Part shown: piece after piece, positions 1-5,897 of the stretch | Layout: every line of letters starts with the position of its first letter | Numbering within the stretch: position 1 is the first letter of the stretch | From: Firmicutes bacterium UBA5500 | GTDB lineage: Bacteria; Bacillota; UBA994; UBA5500 | NCBI GenBank assembly: GCA_002427055.1 | Contig: DIPA01000054.1 | Span: 11,038-19,179, forward strand | Length of the DNA: 8,142 nt | Direction: 5' to 3' | Position numbers and translations under genes: made by a program | Notes under the pieces: model-generated | Database searches by the model: none | What the model saw: the letters and a program-made list of their open reading frames with translations, nothing else | What the model was told of the DNA's origin: nothing

Positions 1-321
1 GTTCAATGCGAGTATTATGCTTTAGAAGGGTTAGGGCAATTATTGAATACAGTGCAGTTGGTGCAGAGACATTTGAATCCGGAACTGGAGATTTTCGGCG
101 CCTTGCTTACCATGTATGATTCCAGGACTAATTTATCGCAGCAGGTTGTGGAAGAGGTACAAGGATATTTTAAGGACAAGGTGTTTGAGACGATTATCCC
201 GCGTAATGTTAGATTGAGCGAGGCTCCTAGTTTTGGCCAGCCGATTATTCTTTACGATCCTAAGTCGAAGGGAGCAGAAGTCTATACTGAATTGGCTCGG
301 GAGGTGATTTCACGTGGCTAG
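1..321 (+). CDS. parA: Chromosome-partitioning ATPase ParA/Soj, C-terminal part (5' truncated by window edge)
   Basis: The frame is open from base 1 and ends at a TAG at 319-321, giving the last 106 residues of a protein that is usually about 250-260 residues. The visible part begins [15 protein letters not shown] and contains [30 protein letters not shown] and [11 protein letters not shown], all hallmarks of the C-terminal half of Soj/ParA. The Walker A and switch motifs lie upstream of the window. Known role: a deviant-Walker ATPase that binds DNA non-specifically as an ATP dimer, is stimulated by ParB, and acts in origin segregation and control of initiation. An internal ATG/GTG start is not credible because family homology continues to the window edge. 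The stop overlaps the start of parB by 8 bp, so the two are translationally coupled. Confidence 0.95.
   Translation, partial: VQCEYYALEGLGQLLNTVQLVQRHLNPELEIFGALLTMYDSRTNLSQQVVEEVQGYFKDKVFETIIPRNVRLSEAPSFGQPIILYDPKSKGAEVYTELAREVISRG
300..308 (+). promoter_or_regulatory. Ribosome binding site of parB
   Basis: GGAGGTGAT matches the anti-Shine-Dalgarno sequence over nine bases and lies 5 nt before the GTG at 314. It sits wholly inside the end of parA. It fixes the GTG as the parB start and gives the expected N-terminus [14 protein letters not shown]. Confidence 0.85.
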
Positions 322-1165
322 GTCGCGTTTGGGTAGAGGGCTGGAGGCACTTATTCCTGTTGAACCGGAACGGGAAGAGGCTAAAGCTACCAGCTCCGTG
401 CCTTTGCGATTGATCGATCCTAACCCGTTTCAACCGAGGCGCGAATTTGATGCAGCTAAACTGGATGAGCTTGCTCATTCGATTCAACTGCACGGTGTGT
501 TACAGCCGGTAGTTTTGAGGCGGAAGGGTAAGCGCTATCAGCTACTGGCGGGGGAACGTCGTTGTCGAGCTGCTACTATGGCTGGTCTTGAGGAGATTCC
601 AGCGTTGGTGAAGGATATGACGGATGCTGAAATGATGGAGTTGGCCATAGTAGAGAACTTGCAGCGAGATGATTTGAATGCTATTGAAGAGGCGTATGGT
701 TATGATCAACTAATTAAGCAATTAGGCATGACACAGGAGGAGGTGGCTAAGAGAATTGGTCGTAGCCGCCCGCATGTAACTAATACATTGCGATTACTAC
801 AGCTGCCGCAGGCGTTACAGGAACTTGTTTCACGTGAAACAATTAGCGCGGGGCACGCACGAGCCATATTGGCTGTTGTTGACCCAGCCTTGCAATTGGA
901 ACTAGCTAGGTTGGTTATTGATAAGGGTTTGAATGTGCGGCAGACTGAAGAGCTTGTTAAACGAACGCAGGCCAAGAGACAACCGGATGTTTCACGTGAA
1001 ACAAATGCTACTCGCCCTGCGGAACTTGTTGATCTAGAGCAGCGTTTAATGGCTAACTTAGGGACCCAGGTGCGTCTCGTACCTGGGCGCAAACAAGGAA
1101 AGATAGAAATTGTCTACTACGATCAGGGAGAGCTAGAGCGTCTTCTGGAATTACTACTGCAGTGA
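314..1165 (+). CDS. parB: Chromosome-partitioning protein ParB/Spo0J (CTPase clamp)
   Basis: This 283-residue protein is a typical length for chromosomal ParB. The N-terminus [13 protein letters not shown] (residues 3-15) is the classic ParA-contacting segment. The ParB/Srx CTP-binding fold covers about 28-125, with NPFQPRR at 37-43, [10 protein letters not shown] at 77-86 and ENLQRDDLN at 114-122. A helix-turn-helix occupies about 139-163 ([18 protein letters not shown]), followed by the parS-binding region with GHARAIL at 180-186. A C-terminal dimerisation helix ends at [10 protein letters not shown]. Known role: ParB loads at parS, slides as a CTP-gated clamp and recruits SMC. The start is GTG inside the end of parA. 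Unusually, the gene contains two perfect parS palindromes, each translated as VSRET (residues 172-176 and 226-230). The second falls in the linker before the C-terminal domain. Noc is a paralogue, but the position after parA and the parS sites favour ParB. Confidence 0.97.
   Translation: MARSRLGRGLEALIPVEPEREEAKATSSVPLRLIDPNPFQPRREFDAAKLDELAHSIQLHGVLQPVVLRRKGKRYQLLAGERRCRAATMAGLEEIPALVKDMTDAEMMELAIVENLQRDDLNAIEEAYGYDQLIKQLGMTQEEVAKRIGRSRPHVTNTLRLLQLPQALQELVSRETISAGHARAILAVVDPALQLELARLVIDKGLNVRQTEELVKRTQAKRQPDVSRETNATRPAELVDLEQRLMANLGTQVRLVPGRKQGKIEIVYYDQGELERLLELLLQ
826..841. promoter_or_regulatory. parS centromere site 1 (inside parB)
   Basis: TGTTTCACGTGAAACA is a perfect 16-bp palindrome identical to the consensus parS of Bacillota chromosomes. 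With its flanking T and A it extends to an 18-bp palindrome. It is the loading site for ParB and thus for spreading and SMC recruitment. In frame it reads V-S-R-E-T, residues 172-176 of ParB. Confidence 0.95.
988..1003. promoter_or_regulatory. parS centromere site 2 (inside parB)
   Basis: A second exact copy of TGTTTCACGTGAAACA lies 162 bp (54 codons) after the first and in the same reading phase, again coding VSRET (ParB residues 226-230). The flanking bases are not palindromic, so the conserved unit is exactly 16 bp. It lies in the part of parB coding for the linker between the DNA-binding and dimerisation domains. Confidence 0.95.
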
Positions 1166-1272
1166 CTCTAGGCAAGTAGGTGAGCAGAGCGCATAATGCT
1201 GGCTGATACACAGAAGCGGCAATGAGTTCAGGTCTAGTACCGTCAGCTTACATATGTGGGGAGGAAGTATCA

Positions 1273-1944
1273 GTGATAGGCACCATAGTTAATGCAGCAG
1301 CCATTTGCCTAGGGACGCTACTGGGAGTTGTCCTGCACGCAGGCATACCAGATAAATACAAGGAAACAAGCGTGGCATCGCTCGGCTTAGCCATCGTGTT
1401 GATTGGACTTAAGGGGGCTTGGGAAACAACCAACCCCGTACTGATGATTGCGGCGTTAGTGCTTGGTGGTATAATCGGCGAAGCATTAGATGTAGAACAT
1501 CGCCTCCACCTTTTTGGGCAGAAAGCGGAGCGTTACTTAGGCAGCAGTGGCAATGCGGGGGAGGCCTTTGTGACGGCCACTTTAGTCTACTGCGTCGGGG
1601 CAATGGCAATAATGGGCTCCTTACAAAGCGGTCTATCTGGTAATCACGCGACTTTGTATGCGAAATCATTGTTAGATGGTATTTCTAGTGTCTTTTTTGC
1701 CTCCACACTAGGTGCAGGGGTGGCGCTTTCCGCAATTTCTGTACTTGTTTATCAAGGCGTAATTACGTTAGGAGCCAAGTGGGTGGCCAATTGTCTTAGT
1801 GCTGCAATGATTACTGAGATGAACGCAGTTGGCGGGATACTGGTGGTAGCAATTGGTCTTGGCCTTTTGGAAATCAAGAAGATCCGCGTCGGCAATCTAT
1901 TACCGGCAATCTTGGTGGCGGCAATCTTGGCTAGGGTCTTCTAA
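1273..1944 (+). CDS. DUF554 family membrane protein (YqgA/YdfK-like)
   Basis: This is a 223-residue, very hydrophobic protein of the DUF554 family. The GTG at 1273 is chosen because GGGGAGG at 1258-1264 lies 8 nt upstream and because the family begins with (M/V)IGTIVNAAAI. An in-frame ATG at 1222 would add 17 non-family residues and has no good ribosome site. About seven or eight membrane segments are likely, at roughly 1-21, 34-50, 55-69, 98-118, 132-175 (possibly two), 186-199 and 206-222. Family motifs visible are GIPDKYKET (24-32), VGAMAIMGSLQSGL (108-121), KSLLDGI (131-137) and ITEMNAVGG (180-188). The function of DUF554 is not established; a transport role is only guessed. It starts 107 bp after parB with no obvious promoter between, so co-transcription with parAB is likely, and the terminator at 2105-2133 would end the unit. 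Confidence 0.88.
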   Translation: MIGTIVNAAAICLGTLLGVVLHAGIPDKYKETSVASLGLAIVLIGLKGAWETTNPVLMIAALVLGGIIGEALDVEHRLHLFGQKAERYLGSSGNAGEAFVTATLVYCVGAMAIMGSLQSGLSGNHATLYAKSLLDGISSVFFASTLGAGVALSAISVLVYQGVITLGAKWVANCLSAAMITEMNAVGGILVVAIGLGLLEIKKIRVGNLLPAILVAAILARVF

Positions 1945-2104
1945 AGCCTTCCTGCAGCAGGTAAGCAACACTCTATCAAATACTACGGTCCTACCTTGTC
2001 TAGGCGTTAGCAAGTGTAGCAAGAAACCCATGCGCCATGATGTAGACTATCCCCGGGAGTTTCGCCAGAGGTGCCCTTAGCAAGAATAACGACTAGCAAA
2101 TATC

Positions 2105-2133
2105 AGTGGCTCGGAATAACGGGTCACTTTTTT
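2105..2133 (+). terminator. Intrinsic terminator after the parA-parB-DUF554 unit
   Basis: The arms AGTGGCTCG (2105-2113) and CGGGTCACT (2120-2128) pair over 9 bp, including two G-U wobbles, around the 6-nt loop GAATAA. They are followed directly by a run of six T (2128-2133). It lies 161 bp after the DUF554 stop and before the next operon, in the right orientation to end the upstream transcript. Confidence 0.8.
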
Positions 2134-2166
2134 GTTCAGCGATTGCGCAAGGGTTACCTAGGACTA

Positions 2167-2194
2167 CTGACACTGTTAATCCATAACGCAAAAT
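2167..2194 (+). promoter_or_regulatory. Candidate sigma-A-type promoter of the dehydrogenase operon
   Basis: CTGACA (2167-2172, five of six to TTGACA) is spaced 16 bp from CAAAAT (2189-2194, four of six to TATAAT). It sits between the terminator and the TTG start, with an implied leader of about 80 nt. The match is only moderate and other weak -10-like sequences (TATCAA near 2246-2257) are present, so this is tentative. Confidence 0.35.
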
Positions 2195-2280
2195 AGTTGC
2201 AAAAGGCGCGCAAGAAGCAGGAGTTCCATCTTTTAGACAGAACTTTATCAATATCAATAGGCCGGAAGGAGGAAGAAAGC

Positions 2281-2586
2281 TTGCGAATTACTGAGCACCC
2301 TATTTTGCGGTATCAGAAAGGTCCTAAGGTAAAGTTCATCTATGACGGGCAGGAAGTAGAAGGCTATGAAGGAGAGCCTATAGCCGCTGCATTACATGCC
2401 GCAGGGATCAAAACCCTTAGCCATAGTCATATCGAAAATCGGCCGCGCGGCTTTTTTTGTGCTATCGGAACTTGTTCGTCTTGCTTAATGACGGTAGATG
2501 GAGTCCCTAATGTTCGGATATGTGTGGAGAAACTCAAGGCCGGCATGTGTGTGGAAACTCAGCAAGGAAAGGGTGTGCTACGATGA
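2281..2586 (+). CDS. [2Fe-2S] ferredoxin-like subunit of an amine/imino-acid dehydrogenase complex (HcnA-like)
   Basis: This 101-residue protein belongs to the small Fer2_4-type [2Fe-2S] family found as HcnA, as the N-terminus of sarcosine oxidase alpha and in dye-linked proline dehydrogenases. The TTG start at 2281 is preceded at 8 nt by AAGGAGG (2266-2272); the frame stays open further upstream, but without a ribosome site or family residues. The N-terminal half has the beta-grasp signature VKFIYDGQEVEGYEGEPIAA. Cluster ligands are C60, C65, C68 and C81 (C-x4-C-x2-C-x12-C) in FFCAIGTCSSCLM and VRIC. C90 is extra. Inferred role: one step of electron relay between the flavins of the complex, in the cytoplasm. 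It is the first gene of five, and its TGA overlaps the next ATG by 4 bp (ATGA). The family name does not imply cyanide synthesis. Confidence 0.88.
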   Translation: MRITEHPILRYQKGPKVKFIYDGQEVEGYEGEPIAAALHAAGIKTLSHSHIENRPRGFFCAIGTCSSCLMTVDGVPNVRICVEKLKAGMCVETQQGKGVLR

Positions 2587-3677
2587 TTAACACTCAAATA
2601 GCGATCATCGGCGGCGGCCCTGCTGGTTTGCGGGCAGCTCTAGCAGCAGCTCAGACGGGAGCTAAAGTGCTTCTGCTGGATAACTCTGATCATTTGGGCG
2701 GGCAGTTAATCAAGCAAACGCACATGTTCTTTGGCTCCCAACAACAATTTGCAGGTAGTCGTGGTATAGACATTGCCACCCGGTTGGCTACGGAATTACG
2801 CCAGTTTGAAAATGTGCAGATTATGTTAGAGACGACGGTTCTCGGTATTTATGAAGATGGAGTGCTATTAGCTGAGCAGGATGACAAAGTCCGAAAAATT
2901 AAAGCGGAGCGCATTATTGTCGCCATCGGGGCCTCCGAGCGTATGCTAGCCTTCCCTAACAACGATCTGCCGGGTGTATATGGTGCCGGGGCGGCTCAAA
3001 CGCTGATGAACGTACACGGAGTAAGGCCCGGGCACAGGGTTCTCATGGTTGGCGCAGGCAATATCGGTCTGATTGTAACGTATCAAATGCTACAGGCTGG
3101 CGTTCAGGTCGTAGGGATTGTGGAAGCAGCTCCTACTATTGGTGGTTATTTGGTGCATGCCGCCAAAGTGCGTCGGGCAGGTGTCCCCATTTATACCAGC
3201 CATACAGTGAAAGAAGCCTACGGTGATGGTGCAGTAGAAGGGGCCATCATCTGGCAGCTGGATGAAAAGTGGGCACCTATACCAGGTACGGAGCAAGATC
3301 TGGCTATTGATGTTATTTGTCTGGCTGTTGGGCTCTCCCCCCTAAGTGATTTACTATGGCAGGCCGGTTGTCAGATGACTTATGTTCCTCAGTTAGGTGG
3401 CTCGGTGGCTGTACGTAATAGCCTGTTATGTACAACGAATCAGCAGATATATATTGCCGGTGACGTTGCGGGTGTGGAAGAGGCCAGTAGTGCTATGGTC
3501 GAGGGGCAAGTGGCAGGATTGGGAGCAGCCTTAAGCCTAGGCCTAGGTGGGGAGCAGGCGCACGCTATGCTAGCTGATGCGAGAGGGCAATTAGCGGCCC
3601 TGCGATCAGGACCTGTAGGCGAGAAAATTCGAGCCGGTCTCTCTTTGGTAGAGAAGGGAGTGACAGCTGATGCTTAA
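2583..3677 (+). CDS. FAD/NAD(P)-binding oxidoreductase subunit (HcnB / sarcosine oxidase alpha / PDH alpha-like)
   Basis: This 364-residue protein has the two-dinucleotide-domain (pyridine nucleotide-disulfide oxidoreductase) fold. The ATG at 2583 overlaps the preceding stop and has AAGGAAAGGG at 2564-2573. The first Rossmann motif IIGGGPAG covers residues 8-15, followed by the acidic end of strand 2 (LLLDN) and GGQL at 39-42. IIVAIGASER lies at 111-120. The second dinucleotide motif VLMVGAGNIG is at 153-162, and IYIAGDVAG, closing the FAD site, at 289-297. HcnB and related alpha subunits normally carry a BFD-like [2Fe-2S] domain at the C-terminus; here that domain is a separate gene two places downstream. 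In the archaeal L-proline dehydrogenase the equivalent alpha subunit holds FAD and a nucleotide. Inferred role: receives electrons from the DAO-type subunit and passes them to the final acceptor (NAD, ferredoxin or quinone; not decidable). It overlaps the next gene by 8 bp. Confidence 0.9.
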   Translation: MINTQIAIIGGGPAGLRAALAAAQTGAKVLLLDNSDHLGGQLIKQTHMFFGSQQQFAGSRGIDIATRLATELRQFENVQIMLETTVLGIYEDGVLLAEQDDKVRKIKAERIIVAIGASERMLAFPNNDLPGVYGAGAAQTLMNVHGVRPGHRVLMVGAGNIGLIVTYQMLQAGVQVVGIVEAAPTIGGYLVHAAKVRRAGVPIYTSHTVKEAYGDGAVEGAIIWQLDEKWAPIPGTEQDLAIDVICLAVGLSPLSDLLWQAGCQMTYVPQLGGSVAVRNSLLCTTNQQIYIAGDVAGVEEASSAMVEGQVAGLGAALSLGLGGEQAHAMLADARGQLAALRSGPVGEKIRAGLSLVEKGVTADA

Positions 3678-4173
3678 GAGTACAGGCATTCCTACTAAGG
3701 AAGACTTGCAGAAAATCTACCCAAGCGCTGAGCGGTTGGCAAAAGGGCCGGTGGCAATTATAGAGTGTTTCCAGCGCATTCCCTGCAACCCGTGTGCTAC
3801 GGCTTGTACGCGCGGAGCTATCTTGCCCTTTCAGGACATCAATAACCAGCCGCAACTTGATGCTGAGCAGTGCACTGGATGTGCTCTTTGTGTTGCTAGT
3901 TGTCCGGGCCTGGCAGTTTTTGTGGTTGATATGACCTATAGCGAGCAAGAGGCTCTCATAAAGTTACCGTACGAGTACTTACCCTTGCCACGTGTTAATA
4001 CAACTGTGAAGGCTCTCAATCGAGCCGGAGAAGTAGTAGGGCAAGGTACCGTAATTAGGGTGCAGACCCCTCCTGCTTTTGACCGTACAGCTGTCATTCA
4101 CCTTGCAGTAGCCAAAACCGTTGCCCACGAGGTACGCAATATTGTGGTGGAGGATGAAGCAAATGACGCGTGA
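3670..4173 (+). CDS. 4Fe-4S ferredoxin-type subunit of the dehydrogenase complex
   Basis: This is a 167-residue protein with eight cysteines, enough for two [4Fe-4S] clusters. The ATG at 3670 has AAGGGAG at 3654-3660 and lies inside the end of the previous gene. The first group is C33-x5-C39-x2-C42-x3-C46, in IECFQRIPCNPCATACTRGAI. The second is C68-x2-C71-x2-C74-x3-C78-P, a standard ferredoxin motif (QCTGCALCVASCPG). The first cysteine of group one is displaced compared with CxxCxxCxxxC. A C-terminal part of about 80 residues (88-167), with PYEYLPLPR and a beta-rich segment, has no cysteines and may be a docking domain. Bacterial HcnABC and sarcosine oxidase lack such a subunit, while archaeal proline dehydrogenase operons include a ferredoxin-like one. 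Inferred role: electron relay or exit to ferredoxin. It overlaps the next gene by 11 bp. Confidence 0.87.
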   Translation: MLKSTGIPTKEDLQKIYPSAERLAKGPVAIIECFQRIPCNPCATACTRGAILPFQDINNQPQLDAEQCTGCALCVASCPGLAVFVVDMTYSEQEALIKLPYEYLPLPRVNTTVKALNRAGEVVGQGTVIRVQTPPAFDRTAVIHLAVAKTVAHEVRNIVVEDEANDA

Positions 4174-4453
4174 TGAGAATACGATTATCTGTCGTTGTGA
4201 GGATCTGACTCTAGGGCAATTGCGCAAATTGATCAGTGAAGGGTATACGACTTTGGATGAAATCAAGCGTATTTCTCGAGCAGGCATGGGGCCTTGTCAA
4301 GGCCGCACGTGTCGGGCCTTAATAGAGCGCGAGATTGCTGCTATGACCGGAACCCCTATTAAAGAGCAAGCCCCTGCAAGGTATCGGCAACCAAGTAAGC
4401 CGGTTACGTTCTCAGCCATTTTGGGAGGTGAGCCGCATGAAGCTGACTGCTGA
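4163..4453 (+). CDS. BFD-like [2Fe-2S] protein, free-standing C-terminal domain of the HcnB type
   Basis: This 96-residue protein of the bacterioferritin-associated ferredoxin (BFD) fold has ligands C10, C12, C45 and C50 (C-x-C-x32-C-x4-C) in IICRCEDLT and GMGPCQGRTC. After the cluster domain comes a proline-rich tail (ARYRQPSKPVTFSAIL) resembling the end of HcnB and of other alpha subunits, in which this domain is fused. The ATG at 4163 is preferred: GGAGG (4149-4153) is 9 nt upstream, whereas the ATG at 4154 abuts that site and the frame's upstream TTG has none. The gene overlaps its neighbours by 11 bp and 17 bp. Inferred role: bridges the flavin subunits, as the small [2Fe-2S] subunit does in archaeal proline dehydrogenases. 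A BFD role in iron storage is unlikely given the context. Confidence 0.88.
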   Translation: MTRDENTIICRCEDLTLGQLRKLISEGYTTLDEIKRISRAGMGPCQGRTCRALIEREIAAMTGTPIKEQAPARYRQPSKPVTFSAILGGEPHEADC

Positions 4454-5585
4454 TGCAGTCATTATTGGTGGCGGTGTTAATGGTGTCTCCATAGCGTATA
4501 ATTTGGCGCGACGAGGACTAACCAATATTTGCGTCCTTGAAAGAAATTTCTTAGCGAGCGGTTCGACTGGGCGTTGTGGTGCGGGTGTGCGTGCTCAGTG
4601 GGGTACTGAGATGAACTTGCGCATGGCTATGGCGGCAGTGCGCATGTTTGAAAACATGAATGAGGAACTTGCCTATGATGATGACATAGAATTCAACCAG
4701 GGTGGCTACCTCTTACTAGCTTATACGGACGCTGGCTGGGAGCAGTTTCAGAAGAACGTTGTTTTGCAGAAGGCCCATGGCTTGTCAGTCGACTTGTTAA
4801 CGCCGGAAGAGGCCAAAGAAGTGGTACCGCATATGAACATAGACCAACTACTGGGTGCTACATTCTGCCCAACAGATGGACACTGTAATCCGTTTAAAGT
4901 TACTGATGCTTATGCCAAAGCAGCTCGTCGTCTAGGGGTGCAAATCTACACTAATACCACAGTCACCGGTATTAGCCGTACCGGTGACAGAATTAATGGT
5001 GTAGAAACTAACCGCGGTTTTATCTCCACCCCAATTGTAGTGAATGCTGCCGGTGGCTATTCGCAAGATATTGCCGCTATGGTTGATCTGGCAATTCCTA
5101 CTCATCCGGAACGGCATCAAATTCTTATTACTGAGCCGGTGGAGCATATGCAGGGACCGATGGTCATGTCCTTCCATCATAATCTGTATTGCCAGCAGAC
5201 CCCACATGGTAGTTTTCTGATGGGGTTGGGCGATCCTAACGAACAGCCTGGTTATAACATAGAAGCGAGCTGGCAGTTCCTGCAGGAAATGGCGGCCAAG
5301 ATCACTTGGTTGTTACCACCACTGCGTGATATCCGGGTAGTGCGTCAGTGGGCTGGCCTTTACAATATGACGCCCGATGCAACTCCTATTTTAGGTCCGG
5401 TAGACGAAGTGCCAGGTTTGTTCCTGGCTGTAGGCTTTAGTGGGCACGGTTTCATGCTATCGCCAATAGTTGGAGTCTTGTTGGCTGAGAGTATTCTAGG
5501 GCAGGAAACTGAACTACCGATTAGCCCGATGGGTTTAGGAAGATTTGCTCGCGGAGAGTTATTCAAGGAGCCGGCGGTCGTTTAG
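4437..5585 (+). CDS. FAD-dependent oxidoreductase, DAO family (catalytic beta subunit: sarcosine/proline/HcnC-like)
   Basis: This is a 382-residue D-amino-acid-oxidase-fold flavoprotein of the usual length for sarcosine oxidase beta, HcnC or proline dehydrogenase beta. The ATG at 4437 has GGGAGGTGA (4423-4431) 5 nt upstream; a GTG at 4428 in the same frame lies inside that site. Features are the FAD-binding IIGGGVNG (9-16) with E35 at the end of strand 2, SGSTGRCGAGVRAQW (41-55) typical of the sarcosine-oxidase-beta-like branch, VVNAAGGYS (201-209), RQWAGLYNMTPDATPILG (303-320) and the closing VGFSGHGFMLSP (332-343). Known family chemistry is oxidation of a C-N bond in secondary or primary amino acids to the imine, reducing FAD. 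Here the reaction should be a dehydrogenase type, given four Fe-S or flavin partner genes. The substrate (proline, sarcosine, hydroxyproline, an opine or other N-substituted amino acid) cannot be decided. It is the last gene of the operon. Confidence 0.9.
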   Translation: MKLTADAVIIGGGVNGVSIAYNLARRGLTNICVLERNFLASGSTGRCGAGVRAQWGTEMNLRMAMAAVRMFENMNEELAYDDDIEFNQGGYLLLAYTDAGWEQFQKNVVLQKAHGLSVDLLTPEEAKEVVPHMNIDQLLGATFCPTDGHCNPFKVTDAYAKAARRLGVQIYTNTTVTGISRTGDRINGVETNRGFISTPIVVNAAGGYSQDIAAMVDLAIPTHPERHQILITEPVEHMQGPMVMSFHHNLYCQQTPHGSFLMGLGDPNEQPGYNIEASWQFLQEMAAKITWLLPPLRDIRVVRQWAGLYNMTPDATPILGPVDEVPGLFLAVGFSGHGFMLSPIVGVLLAESILGQETELPISPMGLGRFARGELFKEPAVV

Positions 5586-5692
5586 GTATCTTGCCCTAAT
5601 TGAATAGGATTTTCGTACCAACATTAACAAGTACGGGCTATCGCACCTGCAATTCGTTGGCATTCCGGCGTTCTCCTCAATGTACCGGAGCC

Positions 5693-5752
5693 GAGGGGTG
5701 TGCTAAGACGCTGGCTGACGCCAACTGCGCCTTACGCAGCCCCTCTTTTTTT
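5693..5752 (+). terminator. Branched intrinsic terminator after the dehydrogenase operon
   Basis: GAGGGG (5693-5698) pairs with CCCCTC (5740-5745), followed at once by seven T (5746-5752). Enclosed by this outer stem are a perfect hairpin CTGCG-CCTTA-CGCAG (5725-5739), stacked directly on the outer stem's 3' arm, and a short GGC/GCC hairpin (5713-5722). The T tract and GC-rich stem point to termination on the + strand. The branched shape is unusual for a simple terminator and could also be the 3' end of a small RNA. Confidence 0.7.
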
Positions 5753-5778
5753 GCTGGCTAAAGACATGGAACACAATT

Positions 5779-5798
5779 AGGGCAGTGGATACTGCCCT
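5779..5798 (-). terminator. Perfect hairpin, possible weak terminator for the - strand unit
   Basis: AGGGCAG (5779-5785) and CTGCCCT (5792-5798) form a perfect 7-bp stem with a 6-nt loop. Read on the - strand it lies 99 bp past the deacetylase stop and is followed by the T-rich AATTGTGTT, which is suggestive but not a clean U tract. On the + strand no T run follows. It might instead be a protein-binding palindrome or an RNA-stabilising hairpin. Confidence 0.45.
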
Positions 5799-5897
5799 CC
5801 CCGAAGTGTGGCAGAAACATGTATGGGAGCGGAAGGTCACAAGCCATATACTCCCCAGCTAGTGCAACAGCAGCAGTGTCCTTATGTGGTCCTACGC

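Larger units (their letters stand above)
1945..2280 (+). other. Intergenic region between the parAB-DUF554 unit and the dehydrogenase operon
   Basis: This 336-bp stretch shows no convincing gene. It holds, in order, a small palindrome CCTGCAGCAGG just after the DUF554 stop, the intrinsic terminator at 2105-2133, a weak sigma-A-like promoter at 2167-2194 and the strong ribosome site AAGGAGG at 2266-2272 that serves the TTG start at 2281. No riboswitch of a class I can recognise was seen in the leader, which would be about 80 nt long from the candidate promoter. No sigma-54 type GG-N10-GC element was found at a suitable place. Confidence 0.6.
5586..5897. other. Intergenic region between convergent units
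   Basis: This 312-bp stretch has no gene I can support. It carries several inverted repeats: CGTAC/GTACG (5614-5618 and 5631-5635), TCCGG/CCGGA (5664-5668 and 5685-5689), the compound terminator at 5693-5752 for the + strand operon, and a perfect 20-bp hairpin at 5779-5798 that may serve the - strand. A further GGGAG/CTCCC pair (5825-5829 and 5851-5855) is weak. The stretch 5860-5897 shows nothing clear. Confidence 0.6.

Noticed and set aside
706..1092. A 128-codon - strand open frame across parB
   Set aside because: It mirrors a certain gene, has no family resemblance, and its two SRETS-like stretches are just the parS palindromes read from the other strand.
1222..1272. Upstream ATG start for the DUF554 gene
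   Set aside because: No suitable ribosome site, and the extra 17 residues do not fit the family N-terminus. The GTG at 1273 has a strong site at 1258-1264.
1853..2080. 75-codon + strand frame running past the end of the DUF554 gene
   Set aside because: Most of it lies out of frame inside DUF554, it has no ribosome site, and the residues beyond the stop are compositionally random.
2197..2280. Longer N-terminus for the [2Fe-2S] subunit from the TTG at 2197
   Set aside because: No ribosome site there, and AAGGAGG would lie inside the gene. The TTG at 2281 gives the family length.
3565..3948. 127-codon - strand frame over the FAD/4Fe-4S gene junction
   Set aside because: Shadow of two well-supported + strand genes, with no recognisable domain or ribosome site.
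3986..4316. Further CACGTG hexamers near 3989 and 4306 as extra parS sites
   Set aside because: Only the central hexamer matches; the flanking TTT and AAA arms are missing.
2281..5585. Hydrogen cyanide synthase (HcnABC)
   Set aside because: The subunits are related, but the extra 4Fe-4S subunit and separate BFD protein fit an anaerobic amine or imino-acid dehydrogenase better. HCN synthase naming is a common over-call for these families.
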